From Leptospira dzoumogneensis (GTDB lineage: Bacteria; Spirochaetota; Leptospiria; Leptospirales; Leptospiraceae): a stretch of 64,000 nt of DNA. Position 1 is the first letter of the stretch, and each line of letters starts with the position of its first letter. The position numbers and the translations under genes are program-made. Shown one piece after another: positions 26,846 to 36,936 of the stretch. The notes below the pieces were generated by a model that was given only the letters and a program-made list of their open reading frames with translations, did not search any database and was not told the origin of the DNA. The stretch covers positions 248,001-312,000 of the forward strand of contig NZ_RQHS01000005.1 in the NCBI RefSeq assembly GCF_004770895.1, given 5' to 3'.

Positions 26846-27316
26846 CTATTCTATATCCTCATCCGATTCTATTTCCAATTCGCAAAACTTAGAATAGTAT
26901 TTGGACTGTATCTCTTTTCTTTCTTTTACTATGCCGGAGATTTGAATATAAAAACTGGATTTAAGTCCGTACAATCTTCCATAAACTCCATCTCCTTTTT
27001 TATAGGAAACTCTGGAATCTATACGAAATTGTAAGATCCTCTTTCCTATAATTTGAGCTGCGGCCAAGAACACTTGGTCGGAATCAAATAACTCCAGATA
27101 AAATTTAGGAAGAAGTTTGAATGTATTTTTTAAAAAAGACGTTTGGGTCATATAAGCGCATTCTATCGGAAAGACCGGACAAATAGGTATCATCCGTCTT
27201 AAAATCCCGTGTTTTCGGTTACGATTCTGTAAAAAGAAGGGCCTGAAAAAATCCTTCTCAAATGATACGTATTTTTGATTGTCTGGGAATTTCCCGAAAG
27301 AAAGAATGTCCGGCAT
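26846..27316 (-). CDS. Hypothetical protein, start uncertain
   Basis: The frame ends with KYYSKFCELEIESDEDIE and is about 157 residues if started at the ATG at 27316. It would then overlap, head to head, the divergent WYL gene whose start is at 27306, so a shorter form from a downstream Met (MIPICPVF at about 27193) is possible. The C-terminal 90 residues (FYLELFDSDQVFLAAAQIIG, RIDSRVSYKKGDGVYGRLYG) look like a compact beta-rich domain, possibly PilZ-like, though no RxxxR is clear. Not recognised. Confidence 0.5.
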   Translation of the reverse strand: MPDILSFGKFPDNQKYVSFEKDFFRPFFLQNRNRKHGILRRMIPICPVFPIECAYMTQTSFLKNTFKLLPKFYLELFDSDQVFLAAAQIIGKRILQFRIDSRVSYKKGDGVYGRLYGLKSSFYIQISGIVKERKEIQSKYYSKFCELEIESDEDIE

Positions 27317-28262
27317 GAATCCAAGTACGAAAAAACTCCAAACCAAACTAGCGGTGATTCATCTTTTGCAGGAAAACAAAAGAATGAGTTTGGAGGATCT
27401 TTCCAAGTATTCAGGTATAGACGATATAAAAGATCTTAAAAAAGAACTCGGAAAATTGTACATGGTGGGTTCTTATCCATATACTCCGGATCAATTTGTG
27501 GAATTGGATTATGATGGAGAAACGATAGGTATTCGTATGCCCATAAGCTTGGAGCAGGGTTTGGTCCTAAGCGTTAAAGAGTGGGCTACGATCCGAAAAT
27601 TATTTTTGGAAGAAGGTGAAAAAGAAACAGTTCCTTCCAGAAAAAAAATACTGAAATCTATATTAGATAAAATTCATACAATTCTTCCTTCTGCTGGGAT
27701 ACCGAGCGAGAACGAGTTAAGGAAGAATATCGAAGACTCCATCTCCGAAGGTAAATCCCTAGAGATCAAATACCGCGCCCAGGGAGAGGCTGAGCCGGGA
27801 TCCAGGAAAGTGGATCCTTGGGCTCTCTTAAGTTTTAGGGAAGAATATCTGATCGGATATTGCCATTCTAGAAAGGCGCCTAGGACATTTAGATTGGATT
27901 CCATTCTTCAATTGAATAGGACCCAGGAGAATGTTGCGGAAATCCCGGACGAAGAGAGAAAGAATGCAATCTCCAAATTGAAAAATTTTGTCCAAGGGGG
28001 AGAAGGGGACTCTAATTTCGCAGAGATCTATCACACTGCAGAAGTATATTTTAACCTACATTCCCGTTTACATTTGGAAAGAACTTCTACCAAAAAGCGG
28101 ATCGGAGATACTACATATTATCTTTCTAAGGCAAGGATCAGGAACCAGGATTGGTTCTTGTCCGTTCTGAAAGGTTTTGGTCCGAATGTAATTCTTCATA
28201 ATCCACCCGCATTAAAGGAAAGAATGACTGCGTATTGGGAGACAATTTCTTCCGGTTCATGA
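27306..28262 (+). CDS. WYL-domain transcriptional regulator
   Basis: 318 residues from the ATG at 27306, after an AAAGAAAGA purine stretch; a TTG nine codons earlier also fits. The N-terminal helical region (TKLAVIHLLQENKRMSLEDLSKYSGI) is followed by a WYL core (about 150-210: LEIKYRAQGEAEPGSRKVDPWALLSFREEYLIGYCHSRKAPRTFRLDSI). The C-terminal WCX-like part runs to the end. It is distinct from the 17466 paralogue. It is followed by ispE after 51 bases. Confidence 0.75.
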   Translation: MSGMNPSTKKLQTKLAVIHLLQENKRMSLEDLSKYSGIDDIKDLKKELGKLYMVGSYPYTPDQFVELDYDGETIGIRMPISLEQGLVLSVKEWATIRKLFLEEGEKETVPSRKKILKSILDKIHTILPSAGIPSENELRKNIEDSISEGKSLEIKYRAQGEAEPGSRKVDPWALLSFREEYLIGYCHSRKAPRTFRLDSILQLNRTQENVAEIPDEERKNAISKLKNFVQGGEGDSNFAEIYHTAEVYFNLHSRLHLERTSTKKRIGDTTYYLSKARIRNQDWFLSVLKGFGPNVILHNPPALKERMTAYWETISSGS

Positions 28263-28313
28263 AATTAGGAATCGATTGACTCTTCTCTCTTTACCATTGA
28301 TTCAGGATATACC

Positions 28314-29207
28314 TTGCTTTCTCCCGCAAAGATCAATTTAGGATTAGAGATCCCTTACAAAAGGCCTGACGGATTTCATGAGATCCGAAGTGTATTCTTA
28401 CGTTTGAATTGGGGAGACGATATCCGGATAGAGCCGATCACTCCGGGTGCTTTTGAGTTGGTTTCCGATAATCAGATCATTTTAGAAAAAAGACGTTTGT
28501 ATGACGAGGTTTCCGAGAAAGGAGACCTAAGTAAGAATATTCTTTTCAAAACATTTTCCAAGATCAGAGCCCATTACAGAGAACTTCCGGGTGTGAGAAT
28601 ACATCTTACTAAAAAAATTCCACCTGCTGCGGGGCTCGGAGGCGGATCTACAAACGCAGCATCACTTTTCTCTTTTTATTTTGGTCTGAGTCCTGAGTTT
28701 AACTCGGATCATATTTTTAAACTGGCGGCTGAGATCGGAGCTGACGTTCCCTTCTTCTTATCCGAAAATCATTGTTTGGTGTCCGGAAAAGGTGAGATCC
28801 TAAAGGACATACAAGTGCATCCCGGGCAGGGAATTCTGGCCTTAACTCCTCAGGTGCTTTCGACGGCCGAAATGTACGCAGGTCTCAAAAAGCCTTTACA
28901 AGCCGACCCTCCCTCGAAAAGATGGATTTCTCTAGGCAATGACGTCGAGTTTTCTTTAAAAGAAGGAAATTGGGCGGCTTTGAGAGAAAAGCTCGTAAAC
29001 GACTTCGAGCCTCTTGCCTTCCAAAAGTTTCCCGAACTAGGGAAATTAAAGGAAAGTTTTTTGGCGAATGGAGCTAGTTACTCCTCCTTAACCGGATCAG
29101 GATCTTGTATCTATGGTTTGGTGCAAGGATTGGAAATACGGGAAGAGCTGTTAGCCAAAATGCAAACGGAATTTCCCGACCTTACGTTTGTAAGCTTTAA
29201 TTATTAA
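28314..29207 (+). CDS. ispE: 4-diphosphocytidyl-2-C-methyl-D-erythritol kinase
   Basis: A 297-residue GHMP kinase of the MEP isoprenoid pathway; it phosphorylates the 2-hydroxyl of CDP-ME. It has the N-terminal substrate motif SPAKINLGLEIPYKRPDGFHE with catalytic Lys, the GHMP ATP-loop PPAAGLGGGSTNAAS (about 100-114), an Asp in GADVPFFL, and SLTGSGSCIYGL near the C-terminus. It starts with TTG at 28314, six bases after AGGA; no ATG precedes the conserved SPAKINL. It begins the housekeeping run with tRNA-Gln, glmU-like, prs, rplY and pth. Confidence 0.93.
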   Translation: MLSPAKINLGLEIPYKRPDGFHEIRSVFLRLNWGDDIRIEPITPGAFELVSDNQIILEKRRLYDEVSEKGDLSKNILFKTFSKIRAHYRELPGVRIHLTKKIPPAAGLGGGSTNAASLFSFYFGLSPEFNSDHIFKLAAEIGADVPFFLSENHCLVSGKGEILKDIQVHPGQGILALTPQVLSTAEMYAGLKKPLQADPPSKRWISLGNDVEFSLKEGNWAALREKLVNDFEPLAFQKFPELGKLKESFLANGASYSSLTGSGSCIYGLVQGLEIREELLAKMQTEFPDLTFVSFNY

Positions 29208-29217
29208 AGAACGAAAC

Positions 29218-29293
<76 letters not shown>

Positions 29294-29318
29294 CTGTTTG
29301 ATTTCACCGGATTACTGA

Positions 29319-30074
29319 ATGGACGCCAAAAAGGAAGCAGTCGCCGTAGTATTAGCTGCGGGAAAGGGAACCCGCATGAAGACGGAGCTCCCAAAGGTGG
29401 CTGTTCCTTTAAATGGAAAGCCGCTCTTAAACCATGTTATTGATCACCTCAAAGAAGCAGGTATCAATGACATAGTCATAGTTGTAGGCTATAAAAAAGA
29501 AGAAGTCCAAGCACTTTGCGCTGGGATTCCCGGCATTCGTTTTGCCGAACAAAAAGAGCAATTAGGCACAGCTCACGCAGTATTAAGCGCCGAAGAATTT
29601 GTTAAATCCCATAAAGGTCCTATCCTTGTAGCTTGTGGTGATGTCCCAATGATCACAGGGGACACATTCGCTTCTCTCGTTTCCACTCATGTCCAAAATG
29701 AATTCTCCGCTACTCTTCTTTCCGCAAAAGTAGATATTCCTACCGGTTACGGAAGGATCGTTCGTAATTCTTCCGGAGAAGTAACCGCTATCGTTGAAGA
29801 AAAAGACGCGGATGCGGAACAGAAAAAAATAAACGAGATCAACACCGGAACTTATGTATTCAGTTCCGAAATTCTTTTCGAATCTCTTAGAAAAATAGGA
29901 AACAGCAATGCTCAGGGAGAATATTATCTTCCTGATCTAGTAGAGTTGTACAAAAAAGAAGGAAAAAAGTTGGGCGCAGTAATTCTTAAAAACAGCGGAG
30001 AAAGCCAAGGTGTGAATTCTCCTGCAGACTTGGAAAACTTAGCGGCAGTTTTAAATGGAGCGGTTGCAAAATGA
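29319..30074 (+). CDS. glmU: GlmU-type uridyltransferase domain (short form)
   Basis: 251 residues, the nucleotidyltransferase half of GlmU. The motif [16 protein letters not shown] (residues 12-27) binds UTP, followed by [20 protein letters not shown] with the metal-binding Asp, and [10 protein letters not shown]. It makes UDP-sugars from sugar-1-phosphate and UTP. The C-terminal left-handed beta-helix that acetylates glucosamine-1-phosphate (full GlmU about 450 residues) is absent; the frame ends with [11 protein letters not shown] and the next gene overlaps by ATGA. glmM and glmS are in this window, so the step before it is present, but a separate acetyltransferase is needed, or the substrate differs. 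Confidence 0.8.
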   Translation: MDAKKEAVAVVLAAGKGTRMKTELPKVAVPLNGKPLLNHVIDHLKEAGINDIVIVVGYKKEEVQALCAGIPGIRFAEQKEQLGTAHAVLSAEEFVKSHKGPILVACGDVPMITGDTFASLVSTHVQNEFSATLLSAKVDIPTGYGRIVRNSSGEVTAIVEEKDADAEQKKINEINTGTYVFSSEILFESLRKIGNSNAQGEYYLPDLVELYKKEGKKLGAVILKNSGESQGVNSPADLENLAAVLNGAVAK

Positions 30075-31012
30075 GCGGCTCTAATATCGCGGTTTTTTCA
30101 GGATCTTCCAATCGTACGATCGCAAATGAAATTTGCCAAGAGTTAGGAATAGCTCCGGGCAAGATCAATCTTCGCAAATTTTCCGACGGAGAAATTGCGG
30201 TTAAGATAGAAGAGAACGTAAGAGGAAGAGACGTATTCGTAATCCAATCTACTTCTGCTCCAGCAAACGATAACTTGATGGAATTACTTTTGATCATGGA
30301 CGCACTCAGACGTGCTTCTGCAAAAAGTATTTCAGTAGTTGTTCCTTATTACGGTTACGGACGCCAAGATAGAAAAGCGGAACCAAGAGTTCCGATCTCC
30401 GCAAGAGTTGTAGCAGATCTAATCGAAACATTAGGACCGACAAGAGTGATCGTAATGGATCTTCATGCGGACCAGATCCAAGGTTTCTTCAAAGTGCCTG
30501 TGGATAATTTACATTTTAATCCAGTACTGGTAGAATACATCTTAAGCAAGAAATTCGATGACCTAGTCATCGTTTCTCCTGACTCTGGCGGCGCGGAAAG
30601 AGCCAGATCCTTCGGTAAAAAAGTGAACGCAACTTTAGCGATCATAGACAAAAGAAGACCGAAGGCAAACGTTTCCGAAGTGATGAATGTGATCGGAGAG
30701 ATAGAAGGTAAGAATTGTATCCTTCTGGATGATATGATCGACACTGCAGGCACAATCTGCAAAGCGGCCGACGCTCTATTAAAGAATGGAGCTAAGTCTG
30801 TGTATTGTGCGGCTACTCACGGAGTTCTTTCCGGAGAAGCTATCGATCGTTTGAACTCTACTCCTTTCACTGAGGTCGTATTATCCAATACGATCGAGAT
30901 CCCGGAGTCCAAAAAGATCACTAAGTTAAAAACTCTTTCGGTAGCTCCGTTATTCGCAGCTGCGATCCAGAGAATATCGACCAATCAATCGGTCAGCGAC
31001 CTATTTATATAA
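30071..31012 (+). CDS. prs: Ribose-phosphate pyrophosphokinase
   Basis: 313 residues. It transfers pyrophosphate from ATP to ribose-5-phosphate, making PRPP for nucleotide, His, Trp and NAD synthesis. Visible motifs: the flexible-loop [23 protein letters not shown], the metal-binding [13 protein letters not shown], the [12 protein letters not shown] region and the PRPP loop [12 protein letters not shown]. Length and order are standard for class I. It overlaps the GlmU-like gene by four bases (ATGA), as in many bacteria where glmU and prs are neighbours. Confidence 0.96.
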   Translation: MSGSNIAVFSGSSNRTIANEICQELGIAPGKINLRKFSDGEIAVKIEENVRGRDVFVIQSTSAPANDNLMELLLIMDALRRASAKSISVVVPYYGYGRQDRKAEPRVPISARVVADLIETLGPTRVIVMDLHADQIQGFFKVPVDNLHFNPVLVEYILSKKFDDLVIVSPDSGGAERARSFGKKVNATLAIIDKRRPKANVSEVMNVIGEIEGKNCILLDDMIDTAGTICKAADALLKNGAKSVYCAATHGVLSGEAIDRLNSTPFTEVVLSNTIEIPESKKITKLKTLSVAPLFAAAIQRISTNQSVSDLFI

Positions 31013-31029
31013 GAACAAGGGTAAAGACA

Positions 31030-31665
31030 ATGAGCCACAAATTAGCTGTTAAAAAAAGAACTGAAACCGGCAAGAACATAAACAATCGTCTTCGCGAAGC
31101 TGGACAAGTTCCTATTAACATTATCGGAGGCGGAAATGCCGCATCCGGTTCCGTAAACGAGAAAGAACTTGAAAAACTAGTTCATTCCGGGATCCGTCAA
31201 TCCACTCTGATCGAGTTGGAAGTAGAGGGAGAAGGGATCCAAAAGGTTTTCGTTAAAGAAGTACAACGTTTTCCTGAGATCGACAGAATTCGCCACGTAG
31301 ACTTCTACAAAGTCGAGCCTGGTAAGAAGATCGTTACTAAGATCGGAATTCGCACCGAGGGAACTGCAAAAGGTTCTAAGATGGGTGGTCAGTTCGACCA
31401 TTTGATCCATGAGATCCGTGTGAAAACGGTTCCTGAGGATCTGCTTGAGACTCTGGTCCTAGATGTAACCGATCTAGATGTGGGCGATTTTATCAAAGTT
31501 AGTAACTTAAAAGTTCCTGCAAGCTGGGAAATTTTAGTTAACGGAGATCCGATCGTAGCAGCAGTTCTAAAAACCAAAGCTTTACTTGCTCAAGAAAGAG
31601 CGGAAGCTAAGGAAGCTGCTGGAGCGAAGCCGGGAGCAAAAGCCGGAGCTAAAAAAGGGAAATAA
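31030..31665 (+). CDS. rplY: 50S ribosomal protein L25 (TL5/CTC form)
   Basis: 211 residues: the L25 domain binding 5S rRNA (residues 1-90, KKRTETGKNINNRLREAGQVP, IRHVDFYKV) plus the C-terminal beta domain of the long CTC form. The end is an Ala/Lys-rich tail (AGAKPGAKAGAKKGK), typical of this form. It follows prs by 17 bases and precedes pth, the common prs-rplY-pth order. AAGGG lies before the ATG. Confidence 0.95.
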   Translation: MSHKLAVKKRTETGKNINNRLREAGQVPINIIGGGNAASGSVNEKELEKLVHSGIRQSTLIELEVEGEGIQKVFVKEVQRFPEIDRIRHVDFYKVEPGKKIVTKIGIRTEGTAKGSKMGGQFDHLIHEIRVKTVPEDLLETLVLDVTDLDVGDFIKVSNLKVPASWEILVNGDPIVAAVLKTKALLAQERAEAKEAAGAKPGAKAGAKKGK

Positions 31666-31708
31666 TTTCCCCGTCCCCGAGATCTAAAAAATTGGAGTAC
31701 GTTATTGT

Positions 31709-32272
31709 ATGAAGCTAATCGTCGGACTGGGTAATCCCGGAGACAAATACAATAATAACCGAGCTAATATCGGCTTCAAAATTTTAGACGTGATCGCCAA
31801 TAATATCAACGTTGAGATCAAGACTAAAAAGAAAAAGTCTTTGATCGGGCGAGGCGATTTCGAAGGAGAAGAGGTCGTATTATTAAAACCTCAGACCTTC
31901 AGCGATCTATCGGGAGAGTCCGTTCTATACATAGCTTCCTTCCTGAAAATTCAGGTACAGGATATTCTTGTAATCCACGAAGATTTAACCTTACCCTTGG
32001 GTAAAATTGTAGTGGATAAGGGAGCTAACGGGAACGAAAATCCTGGGATCAAATCAGTGATCCAATCCTTACGCTCTCCAAATTTTATCCGCATCCGTAT
32101 CGGGATCGGTAACGACGAATTTGACGGCACAAATCTGGACGGATTTTTGAAGGAAGATTTCCAACCTTTAGAAAACTTAAGTTTAATCCAGATCATCAAC
32201 GACGCGGAAGCCGCAATTCGCTCCATCAGTTTGGGCGATATTGAAGACGTGATCGAAAAATACAGATTGTAA
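31709..32272 (+). CDS. pth: Peptidyl-tRNA hydrolase homologue with replaced catalytic residues
   Basis: 187 residues, the usual length of Pth, at the canonical place after rplY. The fold is clear (MKLIVGLGNPG, LLKPQTFSDLSGES, ILVIHEDLTLPLGKI, RIRIGIG). Active-site positions, by E. coli Pth numbering from memory, have changed: His20 is Ala19 (NNNRANIGF, codon GCT), Asn68 is Asp66, Asp93 is Glu91, and Asn114 is Pro112 (NENPGI for GGHNGL). Asn10 and Asn21 equivalents remain. The frame is intact, so it is under selection, but hydrolysis by the known mechanism seems unlikely. Either chemistry differs or another enzyme (Pth2, ArfB) recycles peptidyl-tRNA. Confidence 0.85.
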   Translation: MKLIVGLGNPGDKYNNNRANIGFKILDVIANNINVEIKTKKKKSLIGRGDFEGEEVVLLKPQTFSDLSGESVLYIASFLKIQVQDILVIHEDLTLPLGKIVVDKGANGNENPGIKSVIQSLRSPNFIRIRIGIGNDEFDGTNLDGFLKEDFQPLENLSLIQIINDAEAAIRSISLGDIEDVIEKYRL

Positions 32273-32448
32273 AAATCCTTTACTTTTCCGGAAAAAAAGG
32301 GACTCTGATTATGGGGAACTTTTTCACTCGAAACGGTTTCCAAATAGTATCCGGTTTACGATTCCGGCAGGTCCAATGCCTGTTTCCTTTAGTCTAAACT
32401 ACGGGAAGAATGTGGCTCCGAAGAGATGGCGGAGCTTGGGAGTTACAC

Positions 32449-34425
32449 ATGAATAACAATAATAAAGGTCTTAGATTACTTATACTTTTTATCTTAGTAA
32501 TCCTAGGATTAGCACTTCTCGTACCGCAGATCCAAACTGCTCTGGGTAAGCCCAGAATATTACCGTTCTCTCAATTTATGAACATGGTAGAACCGGATGC
32601 TTCTTCCAAACCGAAAGGCAAACTGGTTAAGACCACAGATTCCAATTTCCCTGGCTGCGACAAGTTAGTCATGGAAGGAGACATGATCAAAGGTTGTTAC
32701 GAACCGTTTGAAGAAGGAGCAGCAAAGGCCCCTGTTCGTTTCGAGACCAGGATCGCTCCTATCGACAAAGAATTCCTTTCTTCTTTAAGAAAAACGAATA
32801 TTGATCTGGAAGTAGTTCCTTCCGAAAACGGACACGGATTCGGAATGTTGAGTTCCTTCCTTCTGATCGCAGTGATCGGTATTTTCGTATTTTACTTTTT
32901 CATTATGCGCCAAGTTCAGTCTACAGGCAATAAGGCTTTCTCTTTCGGAAAATCTAAGGCTAAGATGACTGTGGATCCAAAGGTCAAAGTAAGTTTCGCA
33001 GACGTTGCAGGATGTGAAGAAGCCAAAACCGAATTGGTCGAAATTATAGAATTCTTAAAAGACCCTAAAAAATTCCAAGCTATGGGTGCAAGGATCCCAA
33101 CCGGAGTTCTTTTAGTAGGTCCTCCGGGAACCGGTAAAACTCTACTTGCTAGAGCAGTTGCGGGAGAAGCTGGAGTACCATTCTTCAGTATCTCCGGTTC
33201 TGACTTCGTAGAAATGTTCGTGGGTGTGGGAGCTTCTCGCGTTAGAGATCTTTTCGAACAAGGTAAGAAAAATTCTCCATGTATCATCTTTATTGATGAG
33301 ATCGATGCAGTGGGAAGATTGAGAGGAGCCGGATGGGGCGGTGGTCATGACGAAAGAGAGCAGACCCTAAACCAAATGCTGGTTGAGATGGACGGTTTCG
33401 AGAAGAACGAGGGTGTGATCGTAATGGCAGCTACTAACCGTGCTGACGTTTTAGATCCTGCGTTACTCAGACCGGGACGTTTCGACCGCCAAGTGATGGT
33501 AGATCTTCCTGACTTAGTAGGAAGAGAGCAGATCCTAAAAGTGCATTCTAGAAAAGTTCCTTTAACCAGCGATATCTCTTTGAATTCAATCGCAAGAGGA
33601 ACCCCTGGATTTACAGGTGCGGATCTTTCTAACCTGATCAACGAGGCTGCTCTACTTGCTGCACGTAAGAATAAAAAACGTGTAACTCAAGAAGAATTAG
33701 AAGAGGCTCGCGACAAAGTGATGATGGGCCCTGAGCGTAGATCCTTCTTCATTTCCGAAAAGGAAAAAGAAGTGATCGCGTATCACGAAGCGGGTCACGC
33801 GATCTTAGGAACACTTCTGGCTTATACGGAGCCGGTTCACAAGGTTACCATCATTCCGAGAGGAAGAGCATTAGGTCTAACCCAGTCTCTTCCTACGGAA
33901 GACAAACATATTCATACTAAAGCGTATTGGCTGGATCAGATCGTAGTTTGTATGGGCGGGTTCATTGCAGAAGAGTTTAAGTTCAAAATGACTTCTACCG
34001 GTTCCAGCAATGATATCCAACAAGCTACTAATATCGCGAGAAGAATGGTCTGTGATTGGGGAATGTCCGAAAAACTGGGCACTATCAATTATGGAAGCGG
34101 CCACGAAAGTCCTTTCTTAGGAAGGGATATGGGCCAAAGTAATAAGGCTTATAGCGAAGAATTTGCCGCAATGATCGACAAAGAGATCAGAGGGATCGTT
34201 CAGACCTGCCTAGATAAGGGAAGAGAACTGGTCCGTAAGAACTCCACCAAGTTCGAAAATCTTGCTAAGGCACTTCTTGCAAAAGAAACGGTTTCTCACG
34301 ATGAGTTGATGGCGATCGTTCATCCTGCTCACGAAGAAACTAAAAAGAAAACTGAACGTTCTAGCAAAAAGGAGAAGGCGGGAGAAATTCCTAATAAACC
34401 CGCATATTCTACCGGCATTGAATGA
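32449..34425 (+). CDS. ftsH: ATP-dependent zinc metalloprotease FtsH
   Basis: 658 residues from the ATG at 32449, preceded by GGGAG; an upstream in-frame ATG at 32410 has no site. Two membrane helices (about 8-26 and 130-150) flank a periplasmic domain with two Cys (PGCDKL, KGCYEP). Next come the AAA module with Walker A GPPGTGKT, Walker B IIFIDEID and the [23 protein letters not shown], and the protease domain with HEAGH. It extracts and degrades membrane and short-lived proteins as a hexamer. The stop overlaps the next gene by ATGA. The C-terminus is Lys-rich. Confidence 0.96.
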   Translation: MNNNNKGLRLLILFILVILGLALLVPQIQTALGKPRILPFSQFMNMVEPDASSKPKGKLVKTTDSNFPGCDKLVMEGDMIKGCYEPFEEGAAKAPVRFETRIAPIDKEFLSSLRKTNIDLEVVPSENGHGFGMLSSFLLIAVIGIFVFYFFIMRQVQSTGNKAFSFGKSKAKMTVDPKVKVSFADVAGCEEAKTELVEIIEFLKDPKKFQAMGARIPTGVLLVGPPGTGKTLLARAVAGEAGVPFFSISGSDFVEMFVGVGASRVRDLFEQGKKNSPCIIFIDEIDAVGRLRGAGWGGGHDEREQTLNQMLVEMDGFEKNEGVIVMAATNRADVLDPALLRPGRFDRQVMVDLPDLVGREQILKVHSRKVPLTSDISLNSIARGTPGFTGADLSNLINEAALLAARKNKKRVTQEELEEARDKVMMGPERRSFFISEKEKEVIAYHEAGHAILGTLLAYTEPVHKVTIIPRGRALGLTQSLPTEDKHIHTKAYWLDQIVVCMGGFIAEEFKFKMTSTGSSNDIQQATNIARRMVCDWGMSEKLGTINYGSGHESPFLGRDMGQSNKAYSEEFAAMIDKEIRGIVQTCLDKGRELVRKNSTKFENLAKALLAKETVSHDELMAIVHPAHEETKKKTERSSKKEKAGEIPNKPAYSTGIE

Positions 34426-34901
34426 AATTCTGGCTTTTTAAGACCGAGCCCGACGTTTTTTCCATAGACACTTTGGCTTCTTCTCCCGGCAAAACAGCGC
34501 CTTGGGAGGGAGTCAGAGGTTACGGAGCGAGAAATTACCTAAGGGATGAAATCAAAAAAAAGGATCTCATCCTATTCTACCATAGCAGTACTAAACCTCC
34601 TCATGTAGCAGGACTTGCGGAAGTAGTCAAAGAAGGTTATCCGGATCATTTTGCTTTTGATAAGAAACATAAGTATTATGATCCAAAAAGTGATCCACAA
34701 AAACCGACCTGGTTCATGGTGGATGTGAAATTTAAGGAAAAATTTTCTCGCCCAATTTCGCTAGAAGAATTAAGATCCCACGGGCAACTAAAAGGAATGG
34801 TGCTTTTGCAGCCGGGTGGTAGACTTTCCATCCAACCGGTCAGCGAAGAACATTTTCATTATATTTGTAAATTGGCCGGGGCAAAAAGTCTTCCCGGTTA
34901 G
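34422..34901 (+). CDS. EVE-domain protein
   Basis: 159 residues forming a single EVE (PUA-like) domain: [73 protein letters not shown] and [18 protein letters not shown]. These motifs form the aromatic pocket that in this family binds modified bases in DNA or RNA. Many solitary bacterial EVE proteins, like this one, have an unknown target. It is coupled to ftsH by a four-base overlap and starts a run into the phosphatase gene. Confidence 0.9.
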   Translation: MKFWLFKTEPDVFSIDTLASSPGKTAPWEGVRGYGARNYLRDEIKKKDLILFYHSSTKPPHVAGLAEVVKEGYPDHFAFDKKHKYYDPKSDPQKPTWFMVDVKFKEKFSRPISLEELRSHGQLKGMVLLQPGGRLSIQPVSEEHFHYICKLAGAKSLPG

Positions 34902-34911
34902 GGAGATTTTG

Positions 34912-36936
34912 GTGAATATTTTCCGAAAAATTCGGAATATCAGCTTCATTCTGCTGATCCTCATCCTAGGTATAGGTTCTCTATACTCTCAGGAAGATGT
35001 TCCTGTTTTTCCGATCTCCGGTTCTATGTCCGGAACTCCCATAAATAAATTTACTTTTATCCGTAAGATCCGTCCGGGAGAAGTGAAAACTCCTACCGAT
35101 TTGGAAACAGGTGACTGGACTAGAATGGATAAAGACAGTTTATCTTTCAGTTTCACCGATGATCAGTTTTTAATAAAGTTCAAGATACAAGCTCCTCCTA
35201 AAGAAGGAACAATCTCCTGGTATTTAGTTTTGAATAACCCGGGAATGGAAAACCTTACTGTCTTCAAAAGAGTATCGGGACCGCAAGGATGGGCCTGGTC
35301 CGAACTTTCCAGGGATATGAGGATGTCCTATATCCAACCTGCATTCTTAATAGAAACTCCTCCCAATAAACAGGAAGAATTTTTAATCCACGCTTCTACT
35401 AGAAGATCTCTGGTCCTGAATTTCCAAGCCTGGGCTCCTAAAGAATTCGCTGCTCATATCCAAATGGAGAATTTGTTCTTAGGGATTTTCTTTGGAGCGA
35501 TCGGGATCATGCTAGTGTATAACGGATTCCTTGCATTTGTGGTAAAGGACTCCAGTTATTTCTTCTATGTTTTGTATTTATTGTTCTATGGACTTTGGCA
35601 GATGGCAGTCACTGGAGTCGGCGCTCAGTATCTGATCCCGGCTCCTGCAACTTCTTGGAATGATTATCTGACAGGTTTTGCGTTCTTGTCGGTTGCATTC
35701 TCTCTTTTATTCACTCGTTCCTTCTTACATATGGAAAGAGAGACCGGCTGGAAGAATTACGCATTCTTAATATTGTCTGCATTTGCGATTTTAGGATTTA
35801 TCGCTTCTTTATTCTCCAGTATTTACGGGCCGATGATCTGGGCTGTGTCTTGGTATCCTTTCCTGGCTGCGGTTTTGGTGATCTATTCCGCTGCGATCCG
35901 TCTGAGAAGGGGATATCGACCTGCCCGTTATTTCCTATTGGCCTGGTCTGTTCTGATCCTTTTTGTTCTGATAACTGCTCTGAGGAACTTATCCATTATC
36001 CAGGATACGGAACTCACTCATTGGTCCGCTCAATTCGGTTCTTTGGTAGAGATGACACTTCTTTCTTTTGCTTTGGCGGATAGGATCAAAACATTAGAGA
36101 AGGATTCTCTTCAGGCTCGATTGGAAAATTACGAAAGCCAATTGAAGTTAACCGAGATAGAGCAGGAGCTTAAGATTGCGAGAGAATTACAAGAGTCCAT
36201 TCTTCCCGATCGCCTGCCTGAAGTAAAAAATCTAAAACTTTCGGTAAGAGGGGAGTTCGCCAGCTCAGTGGGCGGAGACTTCTACGATTTCCAATATTTG
36301 GAATCCGGCAAGTTAGGTATCTTTTTATCAGATGTTTCCGGTCATGGTGTTCCTGCCGCGATCATTTCTTCCATGGTCAAGTTGGCATTCTCCATTGAAT
36401 CCAGAAAGAATGAAGATCCTGCAGAAGTTTTAAGAAGTATTAATAGATCTTTAAGCGGTAAGTATGGAAAACATTTTATTACCGCGGCCTATCTTATAAT
36501 CGATCCTGCAAATGGAAAGGTGACTTATTCTAACGCGGGGCATCCTCCGATTGTTGCAATAGATAAAGAATCAGGAGAGACCAAGGAAATATTTTTACCC
36601 GGCTGGATCATGGGAATGGATCCGAATCTAAAAAACTCCGTGGTTGAATTCCAAATGAAACCTGGAGATCGTTTGATCGTTTATACCGATGGGATCACGG
36701 AAGCCAGAAGTAAAAGTGGAGAAATTTTCGGGTTCCAGAGATTTTATAAATTATTAAGCGATCATATGCAATCGCCCGGGGAAAAACTCGGTGAGGATCT
36801 GTTTGCTACTGTGAGAAGTTTTACGGGGAATCGAAAACATTTCGAAGACGATCTAACTTTTCTCGTCCTGGATTATTTGCCGATCCCCGATGAGAGCGGG
36901 ATTAAGGAAATTACTTCGAGCTTTTCAAAAAGCTGA
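34912..36936 (+). CDS. 7TMR-DISM sensor with SpoIIE-type PP2C phosphatase
   Basis: 674 residues from the GTG at 34912 (GGGAG just upstream). The signal peptide (NIFRKIRNISFILLILILG) is followed by a 7TMR-DISM extracellular beta domain (about 30-190), seven membrane helices (about 195-390), a coiled coil (LEKDSLQARLENYESQLKLTE), and a PP2C/SpoIIE phosphatase domain (about 440-665). The phosphatase has GGDFYDF, LGIFLSDVSGHGVPAAII, YSNAGHPP and IVYTDGITEARS. Such proteins dephosphorylate anti-anti-sigma factors in partner-switching cascades. No anti-sigma or STAS gene is in the window. The 3' end overlaps the convergent cytochrome-like gene by 26 bases. Confidence 0.88.
   Translation: MNIFRKIRNISFILLILILGIGSLYSQEDVPVFPISGSMSGTPINKFTFIRKIRPGEVKTPTDLETGDWTRMDKDSLSFSFTDDQFLIKFKIQAPPKEGTISWYLVLNNPGMENLTVFKRVSGPQGWAWSELSRDMRMSYIQPAFLIETPPNKQEEFLIHASTRRSLVLNFQAWAPKEFAAHIQMENLFLGIFFGAIGIMLVYNGFLAFVVKDSSYFFYVLYLLFYGLWQMAVTGVGAQYLIPAPATSWNDYLTGFAFLSVAFSLLFTRSFLHMERETGWKNYAFLILSAFAILGFIASLFSSIYGPMIWAVSWYPFLAAVLVIYSAAIRLRRGYRPARYFLLAWSVLILFVLITALRNLSIIQDTELTHWSAQFGSLVEMTLLSFALADRIKTLEKDSLQARLENYESQLKLTEIEQELKIARELQESILPDRLPEVKNLKLSVRGEFASSVGGDFYDFQYLESGKLGIFLSDVSGHGVPAAIISSMVKLAFSIESRKNEDPAEVLRSINRSLSGKYGKHFITAAYLIIDPANGKVTYSNAGHPPIVAIDKESGETKEIFLPGWIMGMDPNLKNSVVEFQMKPGDRLIVYTDGITEARSKSGEIFGFQRFYKLLSDHMQSPGEKLGEDLFATVRSFTGNRKHFEDDLTFLVLDYLPIPDESGIKEITSSFSKS

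Noticed and set aside
32410..32448. Earlier in-frame ATG for ftsH
   Set aside because: Adds 13 residues ([12 protein letters not shown]) unlike FtsH N-termini and lacks a ribosome-binding site; GGGAG precedes the ATG at 32449.
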